Of a DNA stretch of 64,000 bases, positions 1 through 10,134 are shown piece by piece (within the stretch, counting starts at the first letter, position 1; every line of letters begins with the position of its first letter). Below the pieces are notes generated by a model. It ran no database searches. It was not told the origin of the DNA and saw nothing but the letters and a program-made list of their open reading frames with translations. A program made the position numbers and the translations under genes. This stretch comes from Campanula takesimana (lineage: Eukaryota > Streptophyta > Magnoliopsida > Asterales > Campanulaceae): the NCBI GenBank assembly GCA_026119855.1, contig JAOWBW010000144.1, positions 579,350 to 643,349 of the forward strand, given 5' to 3'.

Positions 1-1551
1 ATTATTGTTTACACCGACCACGCTGCTCTTAAATATTTAATGTCTAAGAAAGAGGCTAAACCGAGACTCATTCGGTGGATTCTCTTGTTGAGTGAGTTTG
101 ACATAGAGGTTAAGGACAAAAAGGGGACTGAAAATCTAGTTGCCGACCATTTGAGTCGCCTGGTAATGGAGGAGGACAAGCCTTATAAACAAGCTCCAAT
201 CCGGAGTGAGTTTCCTGATGAGGTTCTTTGGGCAGTTAATTCAGTGGCCCCTTGGTATACGGACTTGGTCAATTTTCTTGTCTCGAATAAATTCCCTCCG
301 GGGATGTCAAAATCGAAAAGAGACAAAGTACGTAGTGATGCCAAATATTATGTTTGGGATGAGCCCAACTTGTGGAGGCATTGTGCCGACCAAGTCATTC
401 GGAGGTGTATTCCCGACAGTGAGGTGTCCTCTATTCTCAAATTCTGTCATGAGTATGCGTGTGGTGGTCATTTTGGTGCGAAAAAGACCGCTAGGAAAGT
501 CTTGGATTGTGGCTTCTTTTGGCCAACTTTGTTCCGGGATGCGGTCACTTTTTGTCAGGCTTGTGATAGGTGCCAAAGGGTTGGTAATATTGGGCACCGT
601 GATGAAATGCCACAAACCCTCATTGTGAATTGTGAGATCTTTGATGTGTGGGGGATAGACTTTATGGGTCCGTTCCCTAACTCTTGTTGGTTTGTGTACA
701 TTCTACTCGCGGTGGACTATGTGTCCAAATGGGTGGAAGCCATCCCTACCCGCACCGATGATTCAAAAGTGGTGGTCAATTTCCTTAGGGGCAACATTCT
801 GTGTCGGTTTGGGATGCCAATGGCCATTATTAGTGATAAGGGGACTCATTTTTGCAATAAGACAGTCGAAGCTCTAGTCAAGAGATATCACATCACCCAT
901 AAGGTGTCGACTGCTTATCATCCCCAAACAAATGGCTAAGCCGAGGTGTCCAATAGAGAGATAAAATCCATCCTTGAAAAAACTGTGAACCCGAATAGGA
1001 AGGATTGGAGTCAAAGGCTTGATGATGTGTTTTGGGCTTACCGGACGGCATATAAGACACCGATTGGTATGTTACCATATCGATTGGTGTTTGGTACACC
1101 TTGCCATTTACCGGTGGAGCTTGAACACAAAGCCTATTGGGCGGTCAAAAAGTTCAATTTGAACTTAGAGGGTTCCGGTGAGGAGCGAAAATTGCACTTG
1201 AGTGAGTTGGATGAGATTAGGAGAGATGCCTATGAGAATAATCTTCTTTACAAGGAACGAGCGAAGATATGGGATGATAAAATGATCATTAGAAAGGACT
1301 TTAAGGTTGGTCAAAAGGTCCTTCTTTTTAATTCCCGTCTTCGTTTGTTTCCGGGTAAGTTAAGGTCTCGGTGGACCGGCCCTTATGTGGTGAGGGAGGT
1401 GTCCCCGTTTGGGATGGTGGTAATCTCTAGTCCTAATGAGGACAAAGGATTCAAAGTCAATGGTCCACGGTTAAAACCGTATTTTGAGAACGAAGTCGTG
1501 AATACCGCGGATTTGGAGGTGATTGATCTCCAAGACCCGGTATATGTTTGA
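1..1551 (+). pseudogene. Athila-lineage pol, 3' part (RNase H end plus integrase), one nonsense codon
   Basis: One frame is open from base 1 except for TAA at 937-939. It begins inside RNase H (YTDHAALKYL) and runs into the integrase: an HHCC zinc finger (two His near 452-470, two CXXC Cys near 555-575), then the D,D35E core with Asp at 658-660 (WGIDFMG), Asp at 835-837 (IISDKGTHF) and Glu at 943-945 (AEVSNRE). The C-terminal stretch LFPGKLRSRWTGPY is typical of Athila integrases. The stop lies two codons before the catalytic Glu, in the place of the Gln usually found after TNG, so CAA to TAA is the likely change. Gag, protease and RT lie left of the window. The element continues beyond the Tat1 insertion at 18526. 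Confidence 0.93.
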
Positions 1552-1601
1552 TAGCTTTGGGTCCGAGTCTTTTCAAAGACTTTAAACTATGATGCATGCC
1601 G

Positions 1602-1606
1602 GGTGC
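1602..1606. other. Left target-site duplication of Tat1 (GGTGC)
   Basis: GGTGC directly precedes the TGTTAG start of the first LTR and recurs directly after the last LTR at 18526-18530. This fixes 1607-18525 as one integration event. Confidence 0.93.
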
Positions 1607-1807
1607 TGTTAGTACCCGACCTGAAGATGAGTTTATTAGGACTTTCCCAAATATACAAGGACTTTATAGGAATTAGAAACCTTACAAAGACTTGTCCCGG
1701 ATTCCCAAAATATCTCATTTATGGCAAAATCTATCAAATTAGGTAATAAATGGTTTCCTTAAAACCATGCAGAAACCCTAGCTTAAGAATCAAGTCAGCC
1801 GGCAGCC

Positions 1808-1894
1808 TTGGCCACGCGGCCAACATTGCTCCGCGTTGATCTTGGCCACGCGGCCACTATTGTAACCGGCATCAACAATGGCCAGGCGGCCAAC
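1808..1894 (+). promoter_or_regulatory. Dyad array in LTR A promoter (TTGGCCACGCGGCCAA type)
   Basis: Three copies, at 1808-1824, 1842-1857 and 1878-1894, of GGCC-ACGC-GGCC or GGCC-AGGC-GGCC with TTG/CAA flanks. They lie 45-130 bp upstream of the TATA box, where U3 promoter elements are expected. The same array is in LTR B (15897-15983) and LTR C (17580-17666), and the motif recurs upstream of both antisense genes. The function is inferred from position only. Confidence 0.7.
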
Positions 1895-1938
1895 CTTGCG
1901 CCGGATGATCTGGACCATCAGATCTTCCCCTCAGTTTA

Positions 1939-1948
1939 CTATATAAAC
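1939..1948 (+). promoter_or_regulatory. TATA box of LTR A
   Basis: CTATATAAAC lies about 330 bp into the LTR, downstream of the dyads. The equivalent in LTR B is at 16029-16037. Confidence 0.7.
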
Positions 1949-2431
1949 CAATCCCATGCTATTGGTTTAGGGGACCGATTTTGAGAGCTCTAAGTCCGAG
2001 TTTTGGAGTTCTTAAACACTAGTTTGCTCTCTAATTAGCATTCAAACACTCAAGAAGATCCAAGGTTTATTTCTTGCCAACATAGGTAAGTTTTCTAACT
2101 TTTTCTTCGTGTTCTTGCATTATTTTTAATGTAGATCTTTTATATTCATGTTCTTGCATGTTTATTCATAGTTTCTTCATATTCTTTGCATACACATTCA
2201 TATGTTCATATATGTTCTTCATATGTTCTTCGTGTTCATAGATTAAAACCTTATTTATACCATATTTAGGGTTGCGATCTTCATAATTACATGTTATTTC
2301 ATAGCCGATGATGATCGAGGGTTCATCAACCCGAGGATGATCTAGGAACTACTTCTAAACCCTAATCTTTAGGTAATTCCCCCTCATTATGCATGATCCC
2401 GATTCTTCTGCCTATTCTAATTCTCAGCGAA

Positions 2432-2470
2432 CTACGCTGACCTGAGCTTCTCACATTGAGAGGAACGTAG
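2432..2470 (+). other. CTACG/CGTAG RNA hairpin with GACCTGAG strand, LTR A
   Basis: Outer stem CTACG with CGTAG and inner stem CTTCTC with GAGAGG around a 5-nt loop, joined by the unpaired strand GACCTGAG. Copies are at 16519-16557 and 18204-18242 (LTR B, C), with variants at 9838-9885, 56336-56395 and 58217-58255. Confidence 0.65.
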
Positions 2471-2754
2471 GCAATCTTCGGATCCGGTCTAAATCACTAA
2501 CACACTACTAACACATTCATCATGATAGAAAGACCGATCATTCGGGCAATAGGAGTGATAACGTCCAATATTCTTCTCTTGTTGTAATTTGACCCCCGAA
2601 CCCATTAAACATGCTTTTTTCAATGTTTTGGCTTTAATTAAAACGGCGTGGCGACTCTCATAATTTTAATGTCGTTAAGAATATTCCCTTTGTAAATAAA
2701 AATAATCACAAGATACTTCCCATGCGTCGCTTCATCGGAAAGGGGTATTCACAG

Positions 2755-2773
2755 TGGCGACTCTGCTGGGGAC
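2755..2773 (+). other. Primer binding site of Tat1
   Basis: TGGCGACTCTGCTGGGGAC starts one base after the LTR end. The same 19-mer follows the Tat4 LTR at 60510-60528 and a variant primes Tat2. It is not the tRNA-iMet site; I believe it matches tRNA-Arg, as reported for Ogre elements, but could not check a tRNA set. Confidence 0.85.
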
Positions 2774-2825
2774 TGCTTTGAAACTTTTTCAAACTTAGTG
2801 GGTCTAACTTTCGTTCACATCATGA

Positions 2826-3193
2826 TGTTTGCCATGTTCTCACATGCACCTTACACTTGCCATGTTTACACATGCACACCTGCCATGTTTACACATGCAC
2901 ACCTGCCATGTTTACACATGCACACACTTGCCATGTTCACACATGCACCTCACATACTTGCCATGTTTACACATGCACACACTTGCCATGTTTACACATG
3001 CACACACACTTGCCATGTTTACACATGCTCACACTTGCCATGTTTAACACATGCACACACCTGCCATGTTTACACATGCACACACCTGCCATGTTTACAC
3101 ATGCACACACACTTGCCATGTTTACACATGCACACACACTTGCCATGTTTACACATGCTCACACCTGCCATGTTTACACATGCACCCACGCAC
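2826..3193 (+). repeat. Leader minisatellite of Tat1, unit about 25 bp
   Basis: About 15 degenerate units of CACATGCACACACTTGCCATGTTTA fill the leader between primer binding site and gag. Units of 22-27 bp alternate ACTTGCC and ACCTGCC. Open frames across it come from the repeat and carry no recognisable domain. Confidence 0.9.
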
Positions 3194-3297
3194 TCCGCCA
3201 TGTTAATACTTGTACCTTGTACCTTGTACCATGTACCCTTGTTATCTTCGCTTTAGTTTTAGGGTCAAACAAAACTCTGCTATGCTCCCTTGTACAT

Positions 3298-3300
<3 letters not shown>

Positions 3301-3328
<28 letters not shown>
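3301..3328 (+). repeat. (TC)14 microsatellite
   Basis: Uninterrupted TC dinucleotides in the Tat1 leader, just behind the minisatellite. Confidence 0.95.
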
Positions 3329-3331
<3 letters not shown>

Positions 3332-4178
3332 CATTGCATTGCATCATCCTAACATCAAAAACTTCTCTCTTTTCTCCTTAAAAAGAAGTAGTTTCTTGCC
3401 ACACACTACCACTAGTCCGTGTCAGCACTGCACAGGTCCCCATTACCCGGAGTATTCGATGTGCAGGAATTTGTGCGCTACTGTCGCCCTCTTTTCGAGT
3501 CACTCGTCTACTCCACTCACCGTGTACGGTGGGAACCTTTTACCTAACCCGTGTCAACCCACACTAGTATAGGTATCACACCTAGGTTTTGACCGGTTGG
3601 TTTGGCTAGCTTTTTCTTAATAGTCAATTAACGTGCTGTCTATGTCGAGTCATCCCCAAGTCAATGATGAATCGAGATCTTTGAGAGAAAGTGCACAAAA
3701 AAGTGATTTCCCTACAAGGGACGTGCCATGGCGAGATGAGTGTTTATTGTCAAGATCTCCGCTCATCATTAACTTGCGTAGGATGCAACATAGACATCAC
3801 GTTAAATGCCTTTAAGGAAGGGTTAGTCGTAGGATCCGATGGTTGGTGGAAGCCGCTTGCCCTATAGGAGCCTCGCCCAAATTGTCCGTTTGGGGGTGTG
3901 CAATACAGGTGAAAAACGAGGGGTCTATAGACGTAATGATGGCCTCCACTGATCGTAGTCTTCTAACTAGTTGCGAAAAAGGGGTATCCCTTCCAACCAA
4001 TTAGGATGTAAATAACGTATGTTTTTGTAAATTAAAATATACTTTGTGTGAGCCTTCCCCCTCTCCTAAAGATCCATTGCCCTTCAACCTTTCAGCAAAG
4101 CAAGTTTGGATCCATTCGGGTGGTCGACTACAACGTGAAGCTTCTACTCCGTCCACGTTCTCAGTCTCGTCATCAGCA
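3329..4178 (+). other. Tat1 leader, no gene seen
   Basis: Single-copy leader between the microsatellite and the gag ATG. I see no long ORF, repeat or structured motif. Confidence 0.6.
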
Positions 4179-5420
4179 ATGTCAACTCCTGCTTCAGCTT
4201 CAGCCTCTGCTCCTCCTGCCAGTGCCGCCGAGCTCAACACCGAGGCTGCTCTCAATGGTATCCCCCCAAGCCTCCAGAACTTCCTCGCCGTTCTCGAAGC
4301 AAAGATCAAGAATCTCGAGGAAAGCAACAAGGCGCTGGAGGATCAGAACCAACAGTTGAAGGGTCACATTCAACAAAAGGGGACTAAACTGGTGCCCGAT
4401 GGAGAGAATTTCATTTATGTCGAGGATGAAGAGGTCAATACCAATTGTCCCCCCAACACCAATACTGCTACCTTCCCATTCCCAAGCTACCGCAATGTTC
4501 CACCTCCTTCTCTCTACACCCAACAAGGTTTCACTACCATGAGCAAGAACAAGGCTGTCTATGAACCTTCCCCTGAACTGCTTGGCGGCTACCTCTCCGC
4601 TAGCAAACTACCCGCACCCTCGTTGCCTCTGAGTATTGGGATGGCCGCTGCTACTGCTTCCACTACTCCTCCCGTCACTCTGTCAGAAACTATCCCCGAC
4701 ATCTCCAATCACCCTGTGGTTATGGCCATGCAAGAGCAAATGCGAAAGTTGATTGAGACCGTAGATAAGCAAAGTGCACCGACTACCAAGACAATCAACC
4801 CTAGCCAAGTGGGGGCTCTCCCCAAGGATTTCAAGATGCCTAAGGTGGCAATGTTTCATGGTGACTCGTGTCCTAAGACTCATTTGGATAGTTATGTGTT
4901 GGCCATGAGGGCTCGTGACTGCACCAACGAACAAATGGCTCGCGTATTTCATAGCACTTTGGATGGTATAGCTCTGTGTTGGTTCTTGGGGTTAGAGTCA
5001 AGCGAGAGGCAAACGTGGGATCAGATCAGCGCTATTTTCTGTGAGAAGTATCAGGCTAACTTGGATTGGCATGTGAATCGAACGGATCTTGAGAACACAA
5101 TGCAAAAACCCGGCGAGGCTATTTATGATTTTTACAAGAGGTGGAACCATCGGTTGTGTGAGGTCCAATACCCACCAAAGGCGAAGGAACAGAAACAGAT
5201 TTTCTACAAGTGCTTGCTACCGGAGATGAAAGCAGCTATAGGTAATGGTTACTTCCCTGATTTGCGGGAAATGGTTGACGCCGGAGTAAGGTACGAAGCA
5301 GGGTTCACTGGGATTGTGCCGCCAAAGGAAAGTCCAAAGACCAACAACAACAACTCCTTCCGCTATAAGGCTCCTACTGCGCCTGCGCCTCCTAGGGGTG
5401 GAAAGGATAGAATTGCTTAA
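4179..5420 (+). CDS. gag: Tat1 Gag (capsid-type), no zinc knuckle
   Basis: The 413-codon frame is taken from the ATG at 4179, since the upstream frame extension has no ATG. The N-terminus is Ala/Ser/Pro-rich (residues 1-25), followed by a heptad-like coiled coil (about 30-65), a Pro/Thr-rich linker, and from about residue 200 a retrotransposon capsid domain (FKMPKVAMFHGDSCPKTHL, later YDFYKRWNHRL). This shell packages the RNA in the cytoplasm. Tat Gags usually end in a CX..H..H..C knuckle, as in Tat4 (CGYHQHSRHTTEEC); this one stops after a Pro-rich tail, so the nucleocapsid is missing. Its stop is five bases before the first pol ATG, so pol needs +1 frameshifting or reinitiation. A deletion across the gag/protease border would explain both losses. 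Confidence 0.88.
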   Translation: MSTPASASASAPPASAAELNTEAALNGIPPSLQNFLAVLEAKIKNLEESNKALEDQNQQLKGHIQQKGTKLVPDGENFIYVEDEEVNTNCPPNTNTATFPFPSYRNVPPPSLYTQQGFTTMSKNKAVYEPSPELLGGYLSASKLPAPSLPLSIGMAAATASTTPPVTLSETIPDISNHPVVMAMQEQMRKLIETVDKQSAPTTKTINPSQVGALPKDFKMPKVAMFHGDSCPKTHLDSYVLAMRARDCTNEQMARVFHSTLDGIALCWFLGLESSERQTWDQISAIFCEKYQANLDWHVNRTDLENTMQKPGEAIYDFYKRWNHRLCEVQYPPKAKEQKQIFYKCLLPEMKAAIGNGYFPDLREMVDAGVRYEAGFTGIVPPKESPKTNNNNSFRYKAPTAPAPPRGGKDRIA

Positions 5421-5424
5421 AAAG

Positions 5425-8400
5425 ATGAAACTTCCCTACAAAAAGCCCGAAATGCGGCCATACCGTCTGTCCCTAAATAACTACTTTGTTAGGGAAGGCG
5501 AGGAGTTTTCGTGTTTTGAGTTCGCAGAGCCATGGATTGACCCCACTGGGAAGTTGCAGAAAGGGTTCGAGATTTTCAGAGATGTGGAATTCGATCGGTC
5601 CAACATGAAGCTGACTTACATGGAATATGACAAAGCCACGGGCAGAATTAGAACCATCAGGCATGGGTACTCAGCCAAGGTTGCAGATGACTTGGCAGAT
5701 CAACTTGAAGCCGCAACCCTTGACAAGCCAGCAATAGAAGCCGCAGAAACTCCAAGTTTGACTGAGACGTGGGACGGCCAATATCTGCTTCAACATCTGG
5801 GTAATCTGGGGCTGCATGAAGACATGGTTGCCGTCATCGGGGATGGTTCTGAAGATAAGGTGGACCCAAGGACATTGGTGGTACCCATGGGGGACAAGCT
5901 CAAGAATTGGTGCATCATTGGGGGACCTATAGCTACTCCGGAATTTATGGTGGGAACACTGGGGCTTACTCCTTCTCCTGTCACCACTCCTGCAGCATCT
6001 CCTGTCACTCGCTCAAAATCCCCATCCCCAGAGTCTAGTGTTTTACATTTTGAATTTGAGTCTTCCTCTAAGTCTGACGACCTTACGTCTGAAGACTATG
6101 ATCTTGTTGCAAACGCTATTTTCCCTTTTGCTATGAATGAAACCCTCGACCTTTCCGAGTATCCCTCCATAGTCACTCTCTTAACTGATAAATTGGCTAA
6201 TAATCAAACTAATGATATACACTTAGTTAATAATGATTCATTAGAAGAGGCAGACACAAACACATTAAACGATGAATACATTAAAGAGATTTCAGAACAG
6301 GTTATTAATCAAAAAGAATCTCGAGCCCAAGCTGCCGATGAGGTGTTAACATGCGTGAATTTGGGGACCAAAGCCGAGCCTAAGGAAACGCAGATTGGAA
6401 GCTTCTTCAGCGGAGCCGAAAGGGAAGCACTGATTGAGCTACTCAAAGAATATGTGGATGTGTTTGCATGGTCGTATAAGGACATGCCGGGGCTCGACAA
6501 CTCGATCGTAGAGCACAGAATCCCGACAGCACCAGACGCTAAGCCAGTCAAGCAAAAACTGCGCCGCATTAAGCCGGAATGGTCTTTGCAAGTGAAGGAA
6601 GAGATTGAGAAACTACTCCGTGTGGGTTTCATCAGGGTGATCGAATATCCAACTTGGTTATCAAATCTGGTGACTGTCAAGAAATCCAACGGTAAAGTCA
6701 GAGTATGTGTGGATTTTCGGGATCTCAACAAAGCTACGCCAAAGGATGACTTCCCCTTGCCAAATATCGACATGTTGGTAGATGCGACCGCCCATTATGA
6801 AGTCAAGTCGTTTGTTGATGGGTTTGCCGGCTATAACCAAATCAAGATGGCCGAGGAGGACCAAGAAAAAACAGCTTTCACCACCCCATGGGGGACTTTT
6901 TGCTATACCGTCATGCCATTTGGGCTGAGAAACGCTGGGGCTACCTACCAACGGGCAGTTACGACTTTATTCCACGATATGATCCACAAGGAGATTGAGG
7001 TGTACGTGGATGACATGATTATACATTCAAAAGGGTCTGGGGGCCAGCACTTGATAGATCTCAGAAAATTCTTCAACAGGTTGAGAGAGCACGCCATGCG
7101 TTTGAACCCGGCAAAATGCACCTTTGGAGTTCGTAGAGGGAAAGTATTGGGTTACATGGTCACCGAAAATGGGATCGAAGCCGACCCAAGGAAGATTCAA
7201 GCCATCCTGGAGATGAAGCCACCCCGTACCGAGACAGAGATAAAGGGATTCATGGGACGCCTGCAATACATCAGTCGGTTTATCAATCAGCTGACCACCA
7301 TCTGCGAACCGATTTTCAAGCTAATGAGGAAAACAGCCAGTGTGGAGTGGGATCATGACTGTCAGATAGCCTTCGAAAGGATCAAACAATATTTGGTGAA
7401 TACCCCAATCCTGCGCCCGCCGCATAAGGAGAAGCCGTTGCTACTATACTTAACTGTGACAGATACCGCCGTCGGAGCCATGTTAGCACAAGAAGCCAAA
7501 GATTCCCGGATTGAGAATGCAGTGTACTTTGTCAGTCGAAAGTTACAAGGCAGCGAGCTCAATTACTCTGCGCTCGAGAAGACCTGCGTAGGCCTAGTAT
7601 GGGTGGTGACGAAGCTCAAGCACTACATGGCATCCCATCCGATCTTACTAGTCTCGAAAATGGATCCTATCAAGTACCTGTTCGATAAACCATCCCTTTC
7701 TATGAGACTCGCTAAATGGTCAGTATTCTTGGGAGAGTTCGACATCACTTATGTACCGAGGAAGGCAATCAAAGGGAGGGCAATGGCCGATCAGCTCGCA
7801 GACGCTCCGAGCACTGAGACGAGAGGACCCGACCCCGAGTTCCCGGATGATGACATTTTCGCAATTGAGGTCGCAGAAAGGTGGCAATTATTCTTTGACG
7901 GGGCTGCAAACAAGCGAGGGAATGGAGTCGGACTCCTACTTATTGACCCCAAAGATGAGCACACTCCCATAGCCATCAAGCTGAACTTTTCAGCAACCAA
8001 CAACGCCGCCGAGTATGAGGCGTGTATAGCCGGATTGGAGGCCGCCCTAGAACGCAACGTGAAAGAGTTAGAAGTGTACGGAGACTCTGCTTTGATTATT
8101 AACCAAACGGCGAAGAAATGGAAAACTATTGATCCTTGCCTGCAGCGGTACCAAGGTTACATGGATGAGTTGATAGCACAGTTCAAAGAGGTTACCTTCC
8201 ACTTCCTGCCGCGAGACAGAAATAGGTTCGCAGATGCTCTAGCTACATTGGCCTCCTTAGTTGAAATTCCAGAAGGAAGGTCCGTAAAACCATTCAGGGT
8301 TGGGCGAAGAGAAAACCCCGCCTATTGCTGTGAAATCCAGATCAATGCCGAGGTAAACGGAGATCAATGGTACGCCCAAATCTACAAATTCCTTAAGCAC

Positions 8401-9618
8401 GGAGAGATGTCCTTTGACGGAGATGTGAAGGCCAAGAGTCTGCAAGCACTCAAAAGGTTGGCGGGGCAGTTTGTGCTGTTAGACGATACTTTGTACAAGA
8501 GGCATTACGATGGTCTGTTGCTCTTATGTGTCGACAACAAGAAAGCTGAAGCAATAATGGAAGAAGTACACAACGGGTTGTGCGGACCCCACATGAATGC
8601 AAGGATGCTTAGACAGAAGATCACTCGGCTGGGCTATTATTGGATTACCATGGAGACAGACTGTATTCAATGGGTTCGACGGTGTCACAAGTGCCAAGTA
8701 TGCTCCAACCTCAACCACGTCCCCCCACACGAACTGTATAGTTCCACCACGCCTTGGCCATTCGCCACGTGGGGTATCGACATTATTGGGAAGATCTCGC
8801 CGGCTGGAAGTAATGGGCATGAATTCGTCCTCGTCGCGGTCGACTACTTCACAAAGTGGGTCGAAGCTCGGTCTTACAAGGTGCTGAATTCCAAGAAGGT
8901 AGCGCAGTTTATCAAAGAGAATATTATGTGTCGGTATGGGGTCCCTAACCTCATTATATCAGATAATGGCAGTCATTTCGAAGCCGAGTGTGCTCGCTTG
9001 CTTGTAGAATTCAAGATCGAACGAAAGAAATCTTCCCCATACTATCCACAGACTAACGGCGCGGTTGAGGCAGCCAACAAGACGATAGAGCAGATAATTC
9101 GCAAGATGGCTTCGCAAGGACGAGATTGGCCCGAGAAGTTACCATTAGCACTTTGGGGGTACAGAACGTCAGTCCGCACCGCTACTGGAGAAACCCCTTA
9201 CGCTTTGGCATACGGCATGGAGGCAGTGCTCCCTATTGAGTTGGAGGTGCCATCTTTGAGGGTCTTGCTCGAGAACCAAGTGAATGAGGTAGAATGGCTT
9301 CGTAGTCGCTATGATCAATTGGCAACACTAGACGAACGCAGATTGAAGGCCATGGAACACGTCCGGGCCTATCAAAGGAGAACGACAAAGGCCTTCAATA
9401 AAAAGGTCAAGCCTGTTGACATAAAGGAAGGAGACTTGGTGCTCAAAGCACGCTTACCCAACAAATTCAACCCCCTCGGGAAATGGGCCCCCACTTGGGT
9501 AGGGCCGTTTGTGGTACAAAAGATCTTCTCTGGAGGAGCGGTCAGAATGGCAGATTTGGATGGCAACTCGTTCAAAGAACCAGTCAACATCAGCAAGCTC
9601 AGACGCTACTATGACTAG
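5425..9618 (+). CDS. pol: Tat1 Pol: RT, RNase H, second (archaeal-type) RNase H, integrase
   Basis: 1397 codons with no internal stop, from the ATG at 5425; the frame is open upstream to about 5314, overlapping gag in another frame. The first 330 residues carry no catalytic domain I recognise, and I find no D-T/S-G protease motif. RT begins about residue 350 (VKKSNGKVRVCVDFRDLNKA) with its catalytic YVDDM at 7003-7017. RNase H follows (VYFVSRKLQGSELNYSALEK). A second RNase H has Asp in LFFDGAANKRG, Glu in NNAAEYEACIAGL and Asp in VYGDSALI, a Tat hallmark. The integrase has an HHCC finger, Asp at 8779, Asp at 8962 and Glu at 9067. The product copies RNA to DNA and integrates it. All catalytic residues look present. 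Confidence 0.95.
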   Translation: MKLPYKKPEMRPYRLSLNNYFVREGEEFSCFEFAEPWIDPTGKLQKGFEIFRDVEFDRSNMKLTYMEYDKATGRIRTIRHGYSAKVADDLADQLEAATLDKPAIEAAETPSLTETWDGQYLLQHLGNLGLHEDMVAVIGDGSEDKVDPRTLVVPMGDKLKNWCIIGGPIATPEFMVGTLGLTPSPVTTPAASPVTRSKSPSPESSVLHFEFESSSKSDDLTSEDYDLVANAIFPFAMNETLDLSEYPSIVTLLTDKLANNQTNDIHLVNNDSLEEADTNTLNDEYIKEISEQVINQKESRAQAADEVLTCVNLGTKAEPKETQIGSFFSGAEREALIELLKEYVDVFAWSYKDMPGLDNSIVEHRIPTAPDAKPVKQKLRRIKPEWSLQVKEEIEKLLRVGFIRVIEYPTWLSNLVTVKKSNGKVRVCVDFRDLNKATPKDDFPLPNIDMLVDATAHYEVKSFVDGFAGYNQIKMAEEDQEKTAFTTPWGTFCYTVMPFGLRNAGATYQRAVTTLFHDMIHKEIEVYVDDMIIHSKGSGGQHLIDLRKFFNRLREHAMRLNPAKCTFGVRRGKVLGYMVTENGIEADPRKIQAILEMKPPRTETEIKGFMGRLQYISRFINQLTTICEPIFKLMRKTASVEWDHDCQIAFERIKQYLVNTPILRPPHKEKPLLLYLTVTDTAVGAMLAQEAKDSRIENAVYFVSRKLQGSELNYSALEKTCVGLVWVVTKLKHYMASHPILLVSKMDPIKYLFDKPSLSMRLAKWSVFLGEFDITYVPRKAIKGRAMADQLADAPSTETRGPDPEFPDDDIFAIEVAERWQLFFDGAANKRGNGVGLLLIDPKDEHTPIAIKLNFSATNNAAEYEACIAGLEAALERNVKELEVYGDSALIINQTAKKWKTIDPCLQRYQGYMDELIAQFKEVTFHFLPRDRNRFADALATLASLVEIPEGRSVKPFRVGRRENPAYCCEIQINAEVNGDQWYAQIYKFLKHGEMSFDGDVKAKSLQALKRLAGQFVLLDDTLYKRHYDGLLLLCVDNKKAEAIMEEVHNGLCGPHMNARMLRQKITRLGYYWITMETDCIQWVRRCHKCQVCSNLNHVPPHELYSSTTPWPFATWGIDIIGKISPAGSNGHEFVLVAVDYFTKWVEARSYKVLNSKKVAQFIKENIMCRYGVPNLIISDNGSHFEAECARLLVEFKIERKKSSPYYPQTNGAVEAANKTIEQIIRKMASQGRDWPEKLPLALWGYRTSVRTATGETPYALAYGMEAVLPIELEVPSLRVLLENQVNEVEWLRSRYDQLATLDERRLKAMEHVRAYQRRTTKAFNKKVKPVDIKEGDLVLKARLPNKFNPLGKWAPTWVGPFVVQKIFSGGAVRMADLDGNSFKEPVNISKLRRYYD

Positions 9619-9631
9619 ACTCCCCTCTCTT

Positions 9632-9655
9632 AAAAAAAAAAAAAAAAAAAAAAAA
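9632..9655 (+). repeat. A24 tract behind pol
   Basis: 24 A in a row start 13 bp after the pol stop. A low-complexity tract directly before GNRA hairpins also occurs in Athila (21362) and Tat2 (38744). Confidence 0.9.
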
Positions 9656-9681
9656 TTATTACTACGCAAAAAGAAGCCCGA

Positions 9682-9710
9682 TAGACTGAAAACCCGCAAA
9701 GGGCGGTCTA
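9682..9710 (+). other. GNRA-type hairpin, copy 1 (Tat1)
   Basis: TAGACTG pairs with CGGTCTA; an AAAA bulge follows, then CCC-GCAAA-GGG. The loop has five bases here rather than a tetraloop. Confidence 0.6.
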
Positions 9711-9738
9711 TGCAAAATAAGGGTGCGTACAGAGCTCG

Positions 9739-9768
9739 CTAGATCGAAAACCCGCAAGGGCGGTCTAG
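9739..9768 (+). other. GNRA tetraloop hairpin, copy 2 (Tat1)
   Basis: CTAGATCG pairs with CGGTCTAG (eight pairs, one G-U); AAAA bulge; CCC-GCAA-GGG with a GNRA tetraloop; then GGCAAAA. Copies in Athila and Tat2 keep the architecture with changed stem bases. Confidence 0.65.
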
Positions 9769-9837
9769 GCAAAAGTTAGAGCATTCCCCCTTCTATCTTC
9801 CCTTTCTTTAAAATCATTCTAGTCTGACTGGAGTGAA

Positions 9838-9885
9838 CTACGGTGACCTGAGCCCCTTAGTCCTATTTGTAAAAGGGGAACGTAG
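9838..9885 (+). other. CTACG/CGTAG hairpin behind pol (Tat1)
   Basis: Outer stem CTACG/CGTAG as in the LTR, invariant TGACCTGAG, but inner stem CCCCTT/AAGGGG in place of CTTCTC/GAGAGG: a full compensatory replacement. Confidence 0.65.
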
Positions 9886-10134
9886 GCAGCCTTTCAAAAG
9901 GTGCGGTCTAAAAAACAAATAAACATCCAAATCTTGTTAAGCAATAAAGATAGAAGTTGTATTTTCTGAAAGCAAAAACTTTTATTTCCATAGTCATTGC
10001 ATGATAACATTTATTTGATGAGTCTAAGCTTGACATACTTTTTGAATAAATAACCTATTCTGAAATTGAAACTCAAACAAAAGCAAACTAAATTAAACTA
10101 ATGTGTCTGCACGACTATGGAGAGACGCTCGGGA

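Larger units (their letters stand above)
1607..2753 (+). repeat. LTR A, 5' LTR of Tat1
   Basis: 1147 bp from TGTTAGTACC to GGGTATTCACA, directly followed by the primer binding site. It holds three GGCC dyads, a TATA box, and the CTACG/CGTAG hairpin in the R-U5 part. Compared by eye with LTR C it shows about five differences; with LTR B about 25. Confidence 0.95.

Noticed and set aside
2798..3381. Several overlapping ORFs of 70-170 codons in the Tat1 leader
   Set aside because: They are translations of the CACATGCACAC minisatellite in all three frames; no domain, no conserved start.
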